From assembly GCF_904528075.1 (NCBI RefSeq), contig NZ_LR882035.1:1178001-1242000 (forward strand): DNA of 64,000 nucleotides. Direction: 5' to 3'. This stretch comes from Agreia sp. COWG (GTDB lineage Bacteria; Actinomycetota; Actinomycetes; Actinomycetales; Microbacteriaceae). Positions within the stretch are counted from its first letter, which is position 1. Each line of letters begins with the position of its first letter. A program made the position numbers and the translations under genes. The notes below the pieces were generated by a model. The model was not told where the DNA came from and made no database searches. It worked only from the letters and a program-made list of their open reading frames with translations. Shown here piece by piece: positions 18,523 through 28,367 of the stretch.

Positions 18523-20154
18523 ATGTTTTCGCGCTCCCGTTCGTTCCGCGCTGCCGGTTCGCTGGCCCTCATCGCCGCCGCCGCGGTCGTTCTCGCCGGA
18601 TGTTCCGCCTCCACGGCCCCCACAGAGAAGGTCGCCGGCGGCACCATCACCTTCGGTGTCGACGTCGACCCCGTGGGGCACCTCGACGTGCACTCCTCGC
18701 AACTCGACATCAACGCCATCCTGCAGCGCCCCGTCTTCGACTCGCTCGTGTCGCAGAACGCCGACGGAAGCATCGTTCCGTGGCTCGCGAAGAGCTGGAC
18801 GATGTCGGACGACGGCCTGCACTACACCTTCGCGCTGCGCGATGACGTGACCTTCAGCGACGGCGAGAAGTTCGATGCGGCGGCGGTCAAGGCGAACTTC
18901 GACCACATCGTCGACCCGAAGACCGAGTCCGCGCAGGCATCCAGCCTGATCGGCGGCAAATATTATGCGGGCACCGAGGTGATCGACGCCACGACGGTGC
19001 AGGTCGACTTCACCCAGCCCTACGCCCCGTTCCTGGCGAACGCCGCGTCGGTCGAACTCGGCTTCTACTCGCCCAAGGTGCTCACCGAGCACGCCGACGA
19101 GCTGAAGGCAGGGGGCCCCGGTGTCTCCGTGGGCTCCGGACCGTTCGTGCTCTCGAAGTACACGCCCGGCAGCGAGCTCGTCTACACGAAGAACCCCGAC
19201 TACAACTGGGCTCCCGAGGGGGCCTCGGCCCAGGGGCCGGCCACGATCGACGAGCTCGACGTGAAGATCCTGCCTGAGAGCTCGGTGCGCACCAGCGCGC
19301 TGACCTCCGGCCAGGTCGACGTGATCGGCGACACCGCCCCCTCGAGCCTCAGCCAGATCGGCAAGGACTTCACCGTCACCTCCACCGAGTCTCCCGGCGT
19401 GCCGTACTCGCTCTATCTCAACGTGACGCGCCCCGTGTTCAGCGATGTCGACGTGAGAAAGGGCTTCGCCGAAGGCTTCGACCTCGACGCGGCGGTCAAG
19501 GCCGTCTTCAACGGCAGCTACCAGCGCGCCTGGTCGATCCTCGGACCGACCACGCCCGACTCCTACGATTCGGCCCTCGAGAAGTCGTCGTCGTTCGACG
19601 CCGACGCCGCGAACAAGGCTCTGGATGCCGCCGGCTGGACCCAGCGCGACTCCGACGGCTACCGCACGAAGAACGGTGAGCGCCTGAGCGCCCGCTGGAT
19701 CTCGTACACGCCCATCAACGACGACAACGCGAACCTGGCCAACCTGATCCAGGACGGGCTGAAGAAGGTCGGCTTCGAAGTGAAGCACGACCAGCTGGAG
19801 CCGGGTGCCTACCTCGACGCCTACCTCGCCGGCGACTACGACCTCACCGACTGGGGATTCCTCTCTGCCGATGCCGACGTTCTGCGCAGCCACCTCGGCA
19901 CCGACGGCTACCAGAATGCCTCCCACCTGAGCGACCCGCAGATCGATGCCACCCTCGCGTCGGCGGTCGCCACCAGCGACCAGGCCCAGCGCGCGAAGCT
20001 GTACACCGAGCTGCAGCAGTGGAACGCCGAGAACGTCGCGATCGTTCCGCTCTATGTGCCCGAGTACATCCTCGCGTCGAGCTCCAAGGTGGGCGGTATC
20101 CAGGTGGATATCCACGGTTGGCCGATCTTCTCCGGTGCGTACACGACGAAGTAG
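18523..20154 (+). CDS. ABC transporter substrate-binding lipoprotein, family 5 (peptide type)
   Basis: The 543-residue product has a lipoprotein signal ending LAGC (Cys27) and the family 5 solute-binding fold: the N-terminal lobe with VFDSLVSQNADGSIVPWLAKSW and LRDDVTFSDGEKFDAAAVKANFDHI, and a C-terminal lobe ending near EVKHDQLEPGAYLDAYLAGDYDL. It captures oligopeptides or similar ligands outside the cell and passes them to the two permeases encoded next. It is the first gene of a four-gene operon. Ligand specificity (dipeptide, nickel complex or other) cannot be decided from sequence. Confidence 0.93.
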   Translation: MFSRSRSFRAAGSLALIAAAAVVLAGCSASTAPTEKVAGGTITFGVDVDPVGHLDVHSSQLDINAILQRPVFDSLVSQNADGSIVPWLAKSWTMSDDGLHYTFALRDDVTFSDGEKFDAAAVKANFDHIVDPKTESAQASSLIGGKYYAGTEVIDATTVQVDFTQPYAPFLANAASVELGFYSPKVLTEHADELKAGGPGVSVGSGPFVLSKYTPGSELVYTKNPDYNWAPEGASAQGPATIDELDVKILPESSVRTSALTSGQVDVIGDTAPSSLSQIGKDFTVTSTESPGVPYSLYLNVTRPVFSDVDVRKGFAEGFDLDAAVKAVFNGSYQRAWSILGPTTPDSYDSALEKSSSFDADAANKALDAAGWTQRDSDGYRTKNGERLSARWISYTPINDDNANLANLIQDGLKKVGFEVKHDQLEPGAYLDAYLAGDYDLTDWGFLSADADVLRSHLGTDGYQNASHLSDPQIDATLASAVATSDQAQRAKLYTELQQWNAENVAIVPLYVPEYILASSSKVGGIQVDIHGWPIFSGAYTTK

Positions 20155-20177
20155 GCGCGGTACGAAGTAGGCGCAGT
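20146..20177 (+). repeat. 16-bp tandem duplication across the end of the SBP gene
   Basis: Two 16-base units (20146-20161 and 20162-20177) share 15 of 16 bases and begin ACGAAGTAGGCGC. The first copy contains the stop codon TAG of the substrate-binding gene and the second lies in the intergenic spacer. It looks like a local slippage duplication that lengthened the gap to the permease gene. Confidence 0.85.
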
Positions 20178-20193
20178 AGATAGAGTGCGGTTC

Positions 20194-21138
20194 ATGGTCA
20201 CACGGCGCATCCTCCTGCGCCTCGCGGGCATGCTCGTGGTGGTGTGGGGCGCGGCGACGGCGGCGTTCGCCGTGCTGAAGCTCGTGCCGGGGGATCCGGT
20301 CGACGTGATGCTGGGAATCCAGGGCCAGGCCACCCCGGAGCTCAAGGACTCGATTCGGCGCGAGCTCGGACTCGATCAGCCCCTGATCACCCAGTACCTG
20401 TCTTACCTCGGTCGGCTGCTGCGCGGCGACTTCGGGACGAGCTATCAGCTGCGGCTGCCCGTGACCGATGTGATCGGCCAGCAGCTGGGTTACACCCTCC
20501 AGCTCGCGGCGGCGTCGCTGGCCATCGCGCTGGTGCTGTCCCTGCTCGGCGCGATCCTGGTGCACGGCCGGTTCGCCAGGGGGATCGTCTCCGTGCTCGA
20601 GCTCGTCGCAATCAGCTCGCCGCCGTTCTGGATCGGCCTCGTGCTGCTCGCGGTGTTCGCTTTCGGGCTGGGGTGGTTTCCGGTGGCCGGCGCAGACGGC
20701 ATCCAGGCCCTCGTTCTGCCTGCGCTCACCATCGCGCTACCCGTCGCCGGGATCCTCGGCCAGGTGCTGCGCACGGGTCTCGAAGACGCGGAGGCGCAGC
20801 CGTTCGCGACGACTGCTCGTGCCCGCGGCGCCGGGCAGGCGCGGCTCGTGCTGCGGCACACGCTGCGACACGCGTCGATTCCCGCGATCACGCTCGCCGG
20901 CTACATCGTGGGCTCGCTTCTCGGCGGGGCGGTTATCGTGGAGTCCGTGTTCGCCCGTCCCGGACTCGGCCGGGTGGCTCTCGCCGCCATTACCAACAGG
21001 GATCTGCCCGTGGTGATGGGAATCATCGTCTTCACGGCGATCGTCTTCGTGCTGGTGAACCTGCTGGTCGATGTCGCCTATCGCCTCATCGATCCCCGCA
21101 TCACCGCCCCGACCACGGCCATCAGGGGCGCCCGATGA
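20194..21138 (+). CDS. ABC transporter permease, DppB/OppB type
   Basis: A 314-residue membrane protein with six predicted helices. It has the N-terminal LKLVPGDPVDVMLG signature of DppB-type permeases and the EAA loop ARARGAGQARLVLRHTLRHA that contacts the ATPase. The ATG at 20194 is chosen over a GTG at 20185. Its stop overlaps the start of the second permease (ATGA), so translation is coupled. Confidence 0.93.
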   Translation: MVTRRILLRLAGMLVVVWGAATAAFAVLKLVPGDPVDVMLGIQGQATPELKDSIRRELGLDQPLITQYLSYLGRLLRGDFGTSYQLRLPVTDVIGQQLGYTLQLAAASLAIALVLSLLGAILVHGRFARGIVSVLELVAISSPPFWIGLVLLAVFAFGLGWFPVAGADGIQALVLPALTIALPVAGILGQVLRTGLEDAEAQPFATTARARGAGQARLVLRHTLRHASIPAITLAGYIVGSLLGGAVIVESVFARPGLGRVALAAITNRDLPVVMGIIVFTAIVFVLVNLLVDVAYRLIDPRITAPTTAIRGAR

Positions 21139-21953
21139 ACCGCGCCTCCTGGCCCCGCACAGCACTCGGAGCGGCGGTGCTTTTTCTGATGGTCGTCGTG
21201 GCCATGGCGCTCTTTCCCGGGCTCTTCACCGCGCTCGATCCGCTCGCGACGGACACCTCGGCGGTGCTGCAGGCGCCCGGCTGGGGCCACCCGTTCGGCA
21301 CGGATCAGACAGGCCGCGATATCTACGCGCGCGTCGTCTACGGCGCGTCGTTCTCGCTGGGAACAGGGTTCGGCGCCACCGCAGCCGCGCTGTCGGTCGG
21401 GGTCGTCGTCGGCACGCTCGTCGGACTCGCGCCGAAAGCCGTCGACGGCGTGCTCATGCGCGGCGTCGAGATCGTGCTGGCGTTCCCCGAGTTTCTCATC
21501 GCGCTGTTCGCCATCGCGGTGCTGGGTCCCGGCCCCGTGAATGTCGGCGTCGCCGTCGGCATCGCGGCCGTCCCGGCGTACATCCGCGTGGCGCGGGCCG
21601 AGACCCTGGTGGTGAGGCGCGCGGGCTACGTCGAGGCCGCGCGGGGCTTGGGCATCCACCCGCTGAGGGTGGCCGTGACACACGTCGTGCCGAACATCCT
21701 TCGTCCGCTCGGGGTCATCGCCACTATCGGCATCGGCACCACGATCGTGGCCGCCGCCGGCCTCAGCTTTCTCGGCCTCGGCCCGCAGGATCCGACGCCC
21801 GAGTGGGGGCTGATCCTCTCCGGCGGGCGCAACCTGCTCGCGCAGGCCTGGTGGGTCGCATTCTTCCCCGGGCTCTTCATCACGGGCACCGTGATCGCGG
21901 CCACGGCGGTCGGTCGGCGCCTGCGTCGCGCCGGTGAGGGGCGGTCGGCATGA
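21135..21953 (+). CDS. ABC transporter permease, DppC/OppC type
   Basis: A 272-residue permease with the DppC features: GHPFGTDQTGRDIYARVVYGA after the first helix, the EAA loop EAARGLGIHPLRVAVTHVVPN, and AGLSFLGLGPQDPTPEWG near the end. It overlaps the preceding permease and the following ATPase genes by four bases each (ATGA), a compact operon arrangement. Confidence 0.93.
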   Translation: MNRASWPRTALGAAVLFLMVVVAMALFPGLFTALDPLATDTSAVLQAPGWGHPFGTDQTGRDIYARVVYGASFSLGTGFGATAAALSVGVVVGTLVGLAPKAVDGVLMRGVEIVLAFPEFLIALFAIAVLGPGPVNVGVAVGIAAVPAYIRVARAETLVVRRAGYVEAARGLGIHPLRVAVTHVVPNILRPLGVIATIGIGTTIVAAAGLSFLGLGPQDPTPEWGLILSGGRNLLAQAWWVAFFPGLFITGTVIAATAVGRRLRRAGEGRSA

Positions 21954-23593
21954 GCGATACGAGAAAACTTCTGCGGGTCGACGCGCTCACCGTGCGTTTC
22001 GGGCAAACCGTCGTCGTCGACGACGTGTCGCTCGCGCTCGAAGCGGGGGAGTGCCTCGCCATCGTCGGGGAGTCCGGATCGGGCAAGACCCTCACCGCAC
22101 GAGCGCTGCTCGGCCTGCTGCCGCACGGTGCCACACGCAGCGCGGAGCTGCTCGAAGTCGACGGCATCGACGCGCGCGAGTTCGCCGAGGCCGACTGGAG
22201 GCGCGTGCGCGGCGCCGGCGTCGGGCTCGTCAGCCAGGACGCGCTGGTCTCCCTCGATCCGCTGCGCCGCGTGGGCCGCGAGATCGCCGAGCCGCTCGAG
22301 ATCCACGGCGAATCCGGCACGGGCGACCGGATGCCCCGGGCCGCGATCGCGGCCCGGGTCACCGAGCTCCTGGGTCGGGTCGCGGTGCCCGAGCCCCTCG
22401 AGCGTTCGCGGCAATATCCGCACCAGCTCTCGGGTGGACTTCGGCAGCGGGCCCTCATCGCCTCGGCACTCGCCGCCGCGCCAGGGGTACTGATCGCGGA
22501 CGAGCCCACCACGGCGCTCGACGTCACTGTGCAGGCGCAGATACTCGCTCTCCTGGCCTCCCTCAAGTCCGAGGGGCTCGGCATCGTGCTGATCAGCCAC
22601 GACTTGGCAGTCGTGTCCGAGATCGCCGACCGCATCGCAGTGATGCGCTCGGGGCGCATCGTCGAGGAGGGGCGCACCCTCGACGTGCTCACTGCCCCGC
22701 AGCACGAATACACGAAGAGCCTGCTGGCGGCGGCCCCGTCGTTCACCGAGCCCGTCGAAGAGGAGTCCACGGTGACTGTCCCTTCGCCAAGCCCCGGGGG
22801 CGAAGGATCGAGGGTGGTGTCCACGCCCCCGATACTCCGTGCCACCGGGCTCGGTCGAGATTTCAGGCGAGAAGACGGTTCGGCGCGCACTGCGGTCGAC
22901 GATGTCTCCTTCGAGGTGCTCGCGGGCGACTCCCTCGGAATCGTGGGGGAGTCGGGCTCCGGAAAGACCACCCTGGCGCGACTTCTGCTCGGATTCGATG
23001 AGCCCGGTCGTGGGGTGGTGCAGCTCGACGGCCAGCCGTGGAGCGGCGTTCCGGAGCGTCGGCGCCGTTCCCGGCGCGGCGACATCCAGTTCATCAGCCA
23101 GGACCCCCTCGGCTCCTTCGACCCGCGATTCACCGTCGAACGCATCGTCGGGGAGGCGCTTCCCGGTCGGAGAGGCGCCGAGCGGGCACCCCGGGTTCGC
23201 CAACTGCTCGACAGTGTCGGACTCGTCTCGACGCTCGACGGTCGCCGGCCACATGAGCTCTCAGGCGGGCAACGACAGCGCGTGGCGATTGCCCGGGCGC
23301 TCGCGACGAATCCCCGAGTCCTGGTCTGCGATGAGCCGGTCTCGGCCCTCGATGTCTCGATCCAGGCCACCATCCTCGAGCTGCTCGCCCGGCTCCGCGC
23401 CGATCTAGGGTTGACGTTGGTGTTCGTTTCGCACGACCTCGCCGTCGTTGCCACGCTGTGCGAGACGGTGCTGGTCATGAAGGATGGCCGTGTGGTCGAG
23501 CGCGGGCGCACATCCGACGTGTTCGGCAAACCCGTGCATCCGTTCACCCGGGCCCTCGTGGCGGCCGTCCCTCGAATGCCATCAGTGTTCTGA
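21950..23593 (+). CDS. fused dual-domain ABC transporter ATPase (DppD-DppF type)
   Basis: The 547-residue product holds two nucleotide-binding domains in one chain. Domain 1 has Walker A GESGSGKT at 40-47 and signature LSGGLRQR; domain 2 has GESGSGKT at 333-340 and signature LSGGQRQR with VLVCDEPVSALD. Both halves look intact, with Walker B and H-loops. A short Pro/Ser/Gly linker (VTVPSPSPGGEGS) joins them. This fusion replaces separate DppD and DppF proteins and completes the importer. No second substrate-binding gene is present. Confidence 0.94.
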   Translation: MSDTRKLLRVDALTVRFGQTVVVDDVSLALEAGECLAIVGESGSGKTLTARALLGLLPHGATRSAELLEVDGIDAREFAEADWRRVRGAGVGLVSQDALVSLDPLRRVGREIAEPLEIHGESGTGDRMPRAAIAARVTELLGRVAVPEPLERSRQYPHQLSGGLRQRALIASALAAAPGVLIADEPTTALDVTVQAQILALLASLKSEGLGIVLISHDLAVVSEIADRIAVMRSGRIVEEGRTLDVLTAPQHEYTKSLLAAAPSFTEPVEEESTVTVPSPSPGGEGSRVVSTPPILRATGLGRDFRREDGSARTAVDDVSFEVLAGDSLGIVGESGSGKTTLARLLLGFDEPGRGVVQLDGQPWSGVPERRRRSRRGDIQFISQDPLGSFDPRFTVERIVGEALPGRRGAERAPRVRQLLDSVGLVSTLDGRRPHELSGGQRQRVAIARALATNPRVLVCDEPVSALDVSIQATILELLARLRADLGLTLVFVSHDLAVVATLCETVLVMKDGRVVERGRTSDVFGKPVHPFTRALVAAVPRMPSVF

Positions 23594-23616
23594 CATTTCT
23601 GCTGTGTGGCTATGGA

Positions 23617-23642
23617 GCAATTTAGCAACAGTGCTATATTGC
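23617..23642. promoter_or_regulatory. palindromic operator and promoter of the ArsR-DUF2071 operon
   Basis: The arms GCAATTTAGCA (23617-23627) and TGCTATATTGC (23632-23642) pair at 10 of 11 positions around ACAG. The right arm contains TATATT (23635-23640), a good -10 box. The ATG is only 7 bases after it, so the mRNA is probably leaderless. ArsR-family repressors use 12-2-12-like palindromes such as this, so autorepression is likely. Confidence 0.75.
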
Positions 23643-23646
23643 GAAT

Positions 23647-23982
23647 ATGCGAAATGACGAGACCGTGTCCGACGTCTTCTCCGCGCTGAGTTCACCCGTA
23701 CGCAGGCAGATCCTCCAGGAGTTGCGCCAGGGCGAACTGGCGGCGGGCGACATCGCCTCACGCTTTCCCGTCTCCGGGCCGACGATCTCCAGGCACCTCT
23801 CCGTGCTTCGCGCGGCCGGTCTGGTGACCGAACGGAGGGATGCCAACCGCATCCTCTACACGCTGGTCGGCGATCGCCTCGCGCTCTCGGTCGGCGACTT
23901 CCTCTCGGCGGTGTGCCCCGAGCAGATGGTTTTGCGCGCACTCAGCCCGGCCCGATCGACGAGCGGAGAGGCCACGGCATGA
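23647..23982 (+). CDS. ArsR/SmtB family winged-helix repressor
   Basis: A 111-residue protein with the ArsR fold: SDVFSALSSPVRRQILQELRQGELAAGDIASRF, then the recognition helix VSGPTISRHLSVLRAAGLV and the wing ERRDANRILYTLVGD. It lacks the CxC metal-binding motif of classic arsenic or cadmium sensors (only one Cys, near residue 89), so it may sense something else or act through its partner. Its stop codon overlaps the DUF2071 start (ATGA). There is no Shine-Dalgarno site, consistent with a leaderless transcript. Confidence 0.92.
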   Translation: MRNDETVSDVFSALSSPVRRQILQELRQGELAAGDIASRFPVSGPTISRHLSVLRAAGLVTERRDANRILYTLVGDRLALSVGDFLSAVCPEQMVLRALSPARSTSGEATA

Positions 23983-24728
23983 GCTACGTCCTCCCGAAGC
24001 TGGCGGCGGTCATCGAACGTCGCCTGCTCATCAACTACCGACTCGACGCCTCTGTGGCGACGACGTTGTTGCCCGATGGCCTGCGACCACAGCTGGTTGA
24101 CGGCAGCGCGGTCGCCGGCGTGTGCCTCATCCGGCTCGGCTCGCTCCGGCCAGAGTGGATGCCGCCCGCTCTCGGCTGGGGCGGAGAGAACGCCGCTCAT
24201 CGCATCGCGGTGGAGTGGGACGACGGGCACGGCACCCAGCTTGGTGTGTACATTCCGGTTCGGCACAGCGCGTCCTGGCTGCCCGTCGCCGTCGGGGGGC
24301 GGGTCTTTCCCGGCGTGCACCGCCACGCACGGTTCGACGGCCACGAGACGCCCAACCGCATCAGGGTGGCCCTGGCCGCGCCCGACCTGCACGTCTCGGC
24401 AGATGTCGCCGTCGTCACGGAGTTCTCGAGCGGCCTGTTCCCCTCGATCGACGCGGCGTCGGAGTTCTTTCAGGCCGGATCGACGGGCTGGTCACCGAAA
24501 GGGCGCGGGGCTGCCCTCGACGGCCTCACGCTCGCCACCGATCAGTGGCGCGTCGAACCCGGGCGGCTGCTGCACGTGGAATCGTCGTTCTTCGACCAAC
24601 TGCCCGACGGGTCAGCCCAGCTCGACAGCGTGCTCGTGATGCGCGATGTGCCCATCACCTGGGGTGTCCCCACCCCGCTCGCGGTCACGGGCCAGAACCG
24701 GGGAGCGCTCGCCGCCGCCGTCAGATAG
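23979..24728 (+). CDS. DUF2071 family protein
   Basis: The 249-residue product matches DUF2071: the opening RRLLINYRLDASVATTLLPDGLRPQLVDGSAVAGVCLIRL is characteristic, followed by a beta-rich core and a closing HVESSFFDQLPDGSAQLDSVLVMRDVPITW. The biochemical function is unknown; the fold resembles acetoacetate decarboxylase-like proteins (from memory, tentative). It is translationally coupled to the ArsR repressor, which probably controls it. The stop codon lies inside TAGAAT, a possible -10 box for the T-box transcript. Confidence 0.8.
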   Translation: MSYVLPKLAAVIERRLLINYRLDASVATTLLPDGLRPQLVDGSAVAGVCLIRLGSLRPEWMPPALGWGGENAAHRIAVEWDDGHGTQLGVYIPVRHSASWLPVAVGGRVFPGVHRHARFDGHETPNRIRVALAAPDLHVSADVAVVTEFSSGLFPSIDAASEFFQAGSTGWSPKGRGAALDGLTLATDQWRVEPGRLLHVESSFFDQLPDGSAQLDSVLVMRDVPITWGVPTPLAVTGQNRGALAAAVR

Positions 24729-24732
24729 AATT

Positions 24733-24956
24733 GTGTGCAGCATGACAGTGATCCGGCAATCACCGGTGAGTCTTCGGAAGAAATGCACGCGAGAGCGGGC
24801 TGAGTAGAGTCGAACGGGTCTGGCCCGTCACAGCCAAGGAACAAGCGGTCGATCGCACTGTGCGAGCGACAAGCGAGGTGGTACCGCGCGGGTCGGAGCG
24901 TTTCCGACCAGGCGTCCTCGTGGAACAGGCAACGAGAAAGCCCGTCCAGGAGAAGC
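24733..24956 (+). promoter_or_regulatory. isoleucine T-box riboswitch (ultrashort stem I, translational type)
   Basis: The leader senses uncharged tRNA-Ile. The specifier codon ATC is at 24751-24753 inside a short stem (GTGATC/GATTG-like pairing with CAATCACCGG), and the T-box core GCGAGGTGGTACCGCG is at 24873-24888. Its GGTGG bases can pair with the tRNA 3' end. The ribosome site AGGAGAAG (24948-24955) lies directly before the ileS ATG, and a CGTCCTCG stretch can sequester it. There is no terminator T-run, so control is of translation, as known for actinobacterial ileS T-boxes. Confidence 0.93.
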
Positions 24957-27900
24957 ATGTCCTACCCCAAGTCTTCCGAGAACAACCAGCCGGCAGAGGG
25001 CTCGTCCGACGAGCATCGCCACGCTGCACCTCCCGTGTCGCCGAGCCCCAACTTCCCCGCCATCGAAGAAGAGGTTCTGGGCTTCTGGAAAGCCGACGAC
25101 ACGTTCCGGGCGTCCATCGAGAACCGCGCCGACGCCGAGGAGTGGGTCTTCTACGACGGGCCGCCCTTCGCCAACGGCCTGCCGCACTACGGCCACCTTC
25201 TCACCGGCTACGCCAAAGACCTGTTCCCGCGCTTCCAGACCATGCGCGACAAGAAGGTCGAGCGCCGCTTCGGCTGGGACACTCACGGCCTCCCCGCCGA
25301 GCTCGAGGCCATGCGCCAGCTCGGCATCACCGAGAAGAGCCAGATCGAGGAGATGGGCATCGGGGTCTTCAACCAGGCCTCCCGTGACTCCGTTCTGAAG
25401 TACACCGGCGAGTGGCAGGAATACGTCACCCGCCAGGCCCGCTGGGTCGACTTCGAGAATGACTACAAGACCCTCGACATCACCTTCATGGAGAGCGTCA
25501 TCTGGGCGTTCAAGCAGCTGCACACGAAGGGCCTCGCCTACGAGGGCTTCCGAGTGCTCCCGTACTGCTGGCACGACGAGACTCCGCTGTCGAACCACGA
25601 GCTGCGCATGGACGACGACGTCTACAAGATGCGCCAAGACCAGACGGTTACGGTCACGTTCCCGTTGACCGGCGCCAAGGCGGAGGCCCTCGGCCTCACC
25701 GCCGTGCGCGCCCTCGCGTGGACCACGACCCCGTGGACCCTGCCGACGAACCTCGCGCTCGCGGTCGGCCCGGGCATCCGGTACGCCGTGCTTCCGGGCG
25801 GGCCGAACGGCGCGGCCGATGTGCACGAAGACAGGCTGGAGGGCGAGGCGCACGAGTATCTGCTCGCCGAAGACCTCGTGGGCAACTACGCCAAGGACCT
25901 CGGCTACGAGAGCGCCGACGAGGCGATCGCGGCGATCTCGCGCACCCACACGGGCGCCGAACTCGAGGGCATCAGCTATGACCGGCTGTGGGACTACTAC
26001 GCCGACACCGAGGCCTGGGGCACGCAGAACGCGTGGCGCATCCTGGTCGCCGACTACGTGTCGACCACCGATGGAACAGGCATCGTTCACCAGGCCCCGG
26101 CCTACGGTGAGGAGGACCAGAAGATCTGCGAGGCCGCGGGCATCCCCGTGGTCATCTCGGTCGACGAGGGTGCCCGCTTCGTGTCGAGCGTGCCGGATGT
26201 CGCGGGCCTGCAGGTCTTCGAGGCTAACAAGCCGCTCACCCAGCTTCTGCGCGCCAATGGACGGCTGCTGCGCCAGGCCAGCTACGAGCACTCGTACCCG
26301 CACTGCTGGCGCTGCCGCAACCCTCTGATCTACAAGGCCGTGTCGAGCTGGTTCGTGCGGGTCACCGAGTTCCGTGACCGCATGGAGACGCTCAACCAGG
26401 AGATCAACTGGATCCCCGAGAACGTCAAAGACGGCCAATTCGGCAAGTGGGTGTCGAACGCCCGCGACTGGTCGATCTCGCGCAACCGCTACTGGGGATC
26501 GCCTATCCCCGTCTGGAAGAGCGACAACCCCGAGTACCCGCGGGTCGATGTCTACGGCTCGCTCGACGAGCTCGAGGCAGACTTCGGCGTGCGCCCGACC
26601 GACCTTCACCGCCCGTTCATCGACGAGTTGACGCGCCCGAACCCCGACGATCCCACCGGGCAGTCCACGATGCGCCGCATCGAAGACGTGCTCGACGTGT
26701 GGTTCGACTCCGGCTCGATGCCGTTCGCGCAGGTGCACTACCCGTTCGAGAACCAGGAGTGGTTCGACAGCCACAACCCGGCCGACTTCATCGTGGAGTA
26801 CATCGGGCAGACCAGGGGGTGGTTCTACACGCTGCACACGCTGTCGACGGCGTTGTTCGACCGCCCGGCGTTCCGCAACGTGGTCAGTCATGGCATCGTG
26901 CTCGGAAGCGACGGCCAGAAGATGTCGAAGAGCCTGCGCAACTATCCGGATGTCTCCGAGGTGCTCGACCGCGACGGCTCTGATGCGATGCGTTGGTTCC
27001 TCATGAGCTCGCCGGTGTTGCGCGGCGGCAACCTCGTCGTCACCGAGGAAGCCATCCGCGAGGCGACGCGTCAGGTGCTCCTTCCTCTCTGGAGCACGTA
27101 CTACTTCTTCACCCTGTACGCGAATGCCGCAAGCACGAATGGATCGACGGGCTACGACGCCCAGCTGCGCACCGACTCGTCCGATGTGCTCGACCGCTAC
27201 CTGCTCGCCAAGACCCGTGAGCTCATCCACGACGTGACCGCCGACCTCGAGGCCTATGACTCGACGCTGGCGACGAGCAAGCTGCGCGACTTCGCCGATG
27301 TGCTCACGAACTGGTACGTGCGCCGCAGCCGGGACCGATTCTGGGCCGGCACCGATACCGCCGCGTTCGACACGCTGTTCACCGTGCTCGAGACGGTGAC
27401 CCGCGTCGCCGCGCCCCTGCTGCCCCTCGTCTCGGAGGAGATCTGGAAGGGTCTGACCGGCGGCCGCAGCGTGCACCTCACCGATTGGCCGAACGAGAAC
27501 CTCTTCCCGGCCGCCCCTGGCCTCGTGCACGCCATGGACCAGGTGCGGGAGATCTCGTCGACCGTGCTGTCGCTGCGCAAGCAGAGCGGACTGCGCGTGC
27601 GCCTGCCGCTCGCGAACCTCACGATCGTGGCAGAGAACGTCGAGGCCATCCGTCCGTTCGAAGCGATCCTCGCCGACGAGCTCAACGTGAAGAGCGTCAC
27701 CCTGGTCGAGCAGGCCGCGAACAGCGCGCTCGAGTTCGGCATCACGTCGAAGCTCACCGTCAACGCCCGCGCCGCCGGGCCCCGCCTCGGCAAGCAGGTG
27801 CAGCAGGTCATCAAGGCCGCGCGCGCCGGTGACTGGTCCGAGAGCGACGGGGTGGTGACCGCGGGCGGCATCGATCTGGTCGAGGGCGAGTACGAGCTCG

Positions 27901-28367
27901 TGCTCGAGAAGCAGGATGCCGACGGCGGCTCGAGCGCGGCCCTCGCGCTGCTGCCCGGCGGCGGCTTCGCCCTGCTCGACACGGTGACCACCCCCGAGCT
28001 GGAGGCAGAGGGACTGGCGCGGGACATCATCCGGGCCGTGCAGGACACCCGGAAGTCGGCCGGCTTCGCCGTGAGTGACCGCATCGTGCTCGACCTGGTC
28101 TTCTTCTCCGACGCAGATGCCGAGGCGCTGCGCTCGGCCACGATGGTCGATGTCGCCGGTGAGACGCTCGCGACCGCCTTCACCATCAGCGGCCCCCGTG
28201 ACACTCCCGGTCTCGACGGGTACCGTGAAGAGTTCGTAACGGAATGGATCGGCACCGCCGTCGCCACCGCCCCGGAGCACGTCGTTCGGGTCGGCGGCGC
28301 CAAGTACTCGAACGTCGACGACTTCGTCGTCGCCGTGAGCCGACAGTCAGGAATCCGCAATGTCTGA
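24957..28367 (+). CDS. ileS: isoleucine--tRNA ligase, type 2 (eukaryote-like)
   Basis: It charges tRNA-Ile. The 1136-residue class I enzyme has HYGH in [16 protein letters not shown] (residues near 80), KMSKS in [17 protein letters not shown], the editing-domain segment [17 protein letters not shown], and a long C-terminal domain. HYGH and the overall pattern identify the IleRS2 class, which is resistant to mupirocin in characterised cases. The first 35 residues are polar and low-complexity. The gene follows the T-box and overlaps folC by 8 bases. Confidence 0.97.
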   Translation: MSYPKSSENNQPAEGSSDEHRHAAPPVSPSPNFPAIEEEVLGFWKADDTFRASIENRADAEEWVFYDGPPFANGLPHYGHLLTGYAKDLFPRFQTMRDKKVERRFGWDTHGLPAELEAMRQLGITEKSQIEEMGIGVFNQASRDSVLKYTGEWQEYVTRQARWVDFENDYKTLDITFMESVIWAFKQLHTKGLAYEGFRVLPYCWHDETPLSNHELRMDDDVYKMRQDQTVTVTFPLTGAKAEALGLTAVRALAWTTTPWTLPTNLALAVGPGIRYAVLPGGPNGAADVHEDRLEGEAHEYLLAEDLVGNYAKDLGYESADEAIAAISRTHTGAELEGISYDRLWDYYADTEAWGTQNAWRILVADYVSTTDGTGIVHQAPAYGEEDQKICEAAGIPVVISVDEGARFVSSVPDVAGLQVFEANKPLTQLLRANGRLLRQASYEHSYPHCWRCRNPLIYKAVSSWFVRVTEFRDRMETLNQEINWIPENVKDGQFGKWVSNARDWSISRNRYWGSPIPVWKSDNPEYPRVDVYGSLDELEADFGVRPTDLHRPFIDELTRPNPDDPTGQSTMRRIEDVLDVWFDSGSMPFAQVHYPFENQEWFDSHNPADFIVEYIGQTRGWFYTLHTLSTALFDRPAFRNVVSHGIVLGSDGQKMSKSLRNYPDVSEVLDRDGSDAMRWFLMSSPVLRGGNLVVTEEAIREATRQVLLPLWSTYYFFTLYANAASTNGSTGYDAQLRTDSSDVLDRYLLAKTRELIHDVTADLEAYDSTLATSKLRDFADVLTNWYVRRSRDRFWAGTDTAAFDTLFTVLETVTRVAAPLLPLVSEEIWKGLTGGRSVHLTDWPNENLFPAAPGLVHAMDQVREISSTVLSLRKQSGLRVRLPLANLTIVAENVEAIRPFEAILADELNVKSVTLVEQAANSALEFGITSKLTVNARAAGPRLGKQVQQVIKAARAGDWSESDGVVTAGGIDLVEGEYELVLEKQDADGGSSAALALLPGGGFALLDTVTTPELEAEGLARDIIRAVQDTRKSAGFAVSDRIVLDLVFFSDADAEALRSATMVDVAGETLATAFTISGPRDTPGLDGYREEFVTEWIGTAVATAPEHVVRVGGAKYSNVDDFVVAVSRQSGIRNV

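Noticed and set aside
18454..20565. 703-codon frame antisense to the substrate-binding gene
   Set aside because: Low-complexity Arg/Gly/Asp-rich shadow; the plus strand encodes a well-defined lipoprotein.
24828..28280. Open reading frame of 1150 codons on the minus strand, opposite ileS
   Set aside because: It is a shadow of ileS caused by high GC content; the plus-strand protein is clearly an IleRS and the minus product has no recognisable family.
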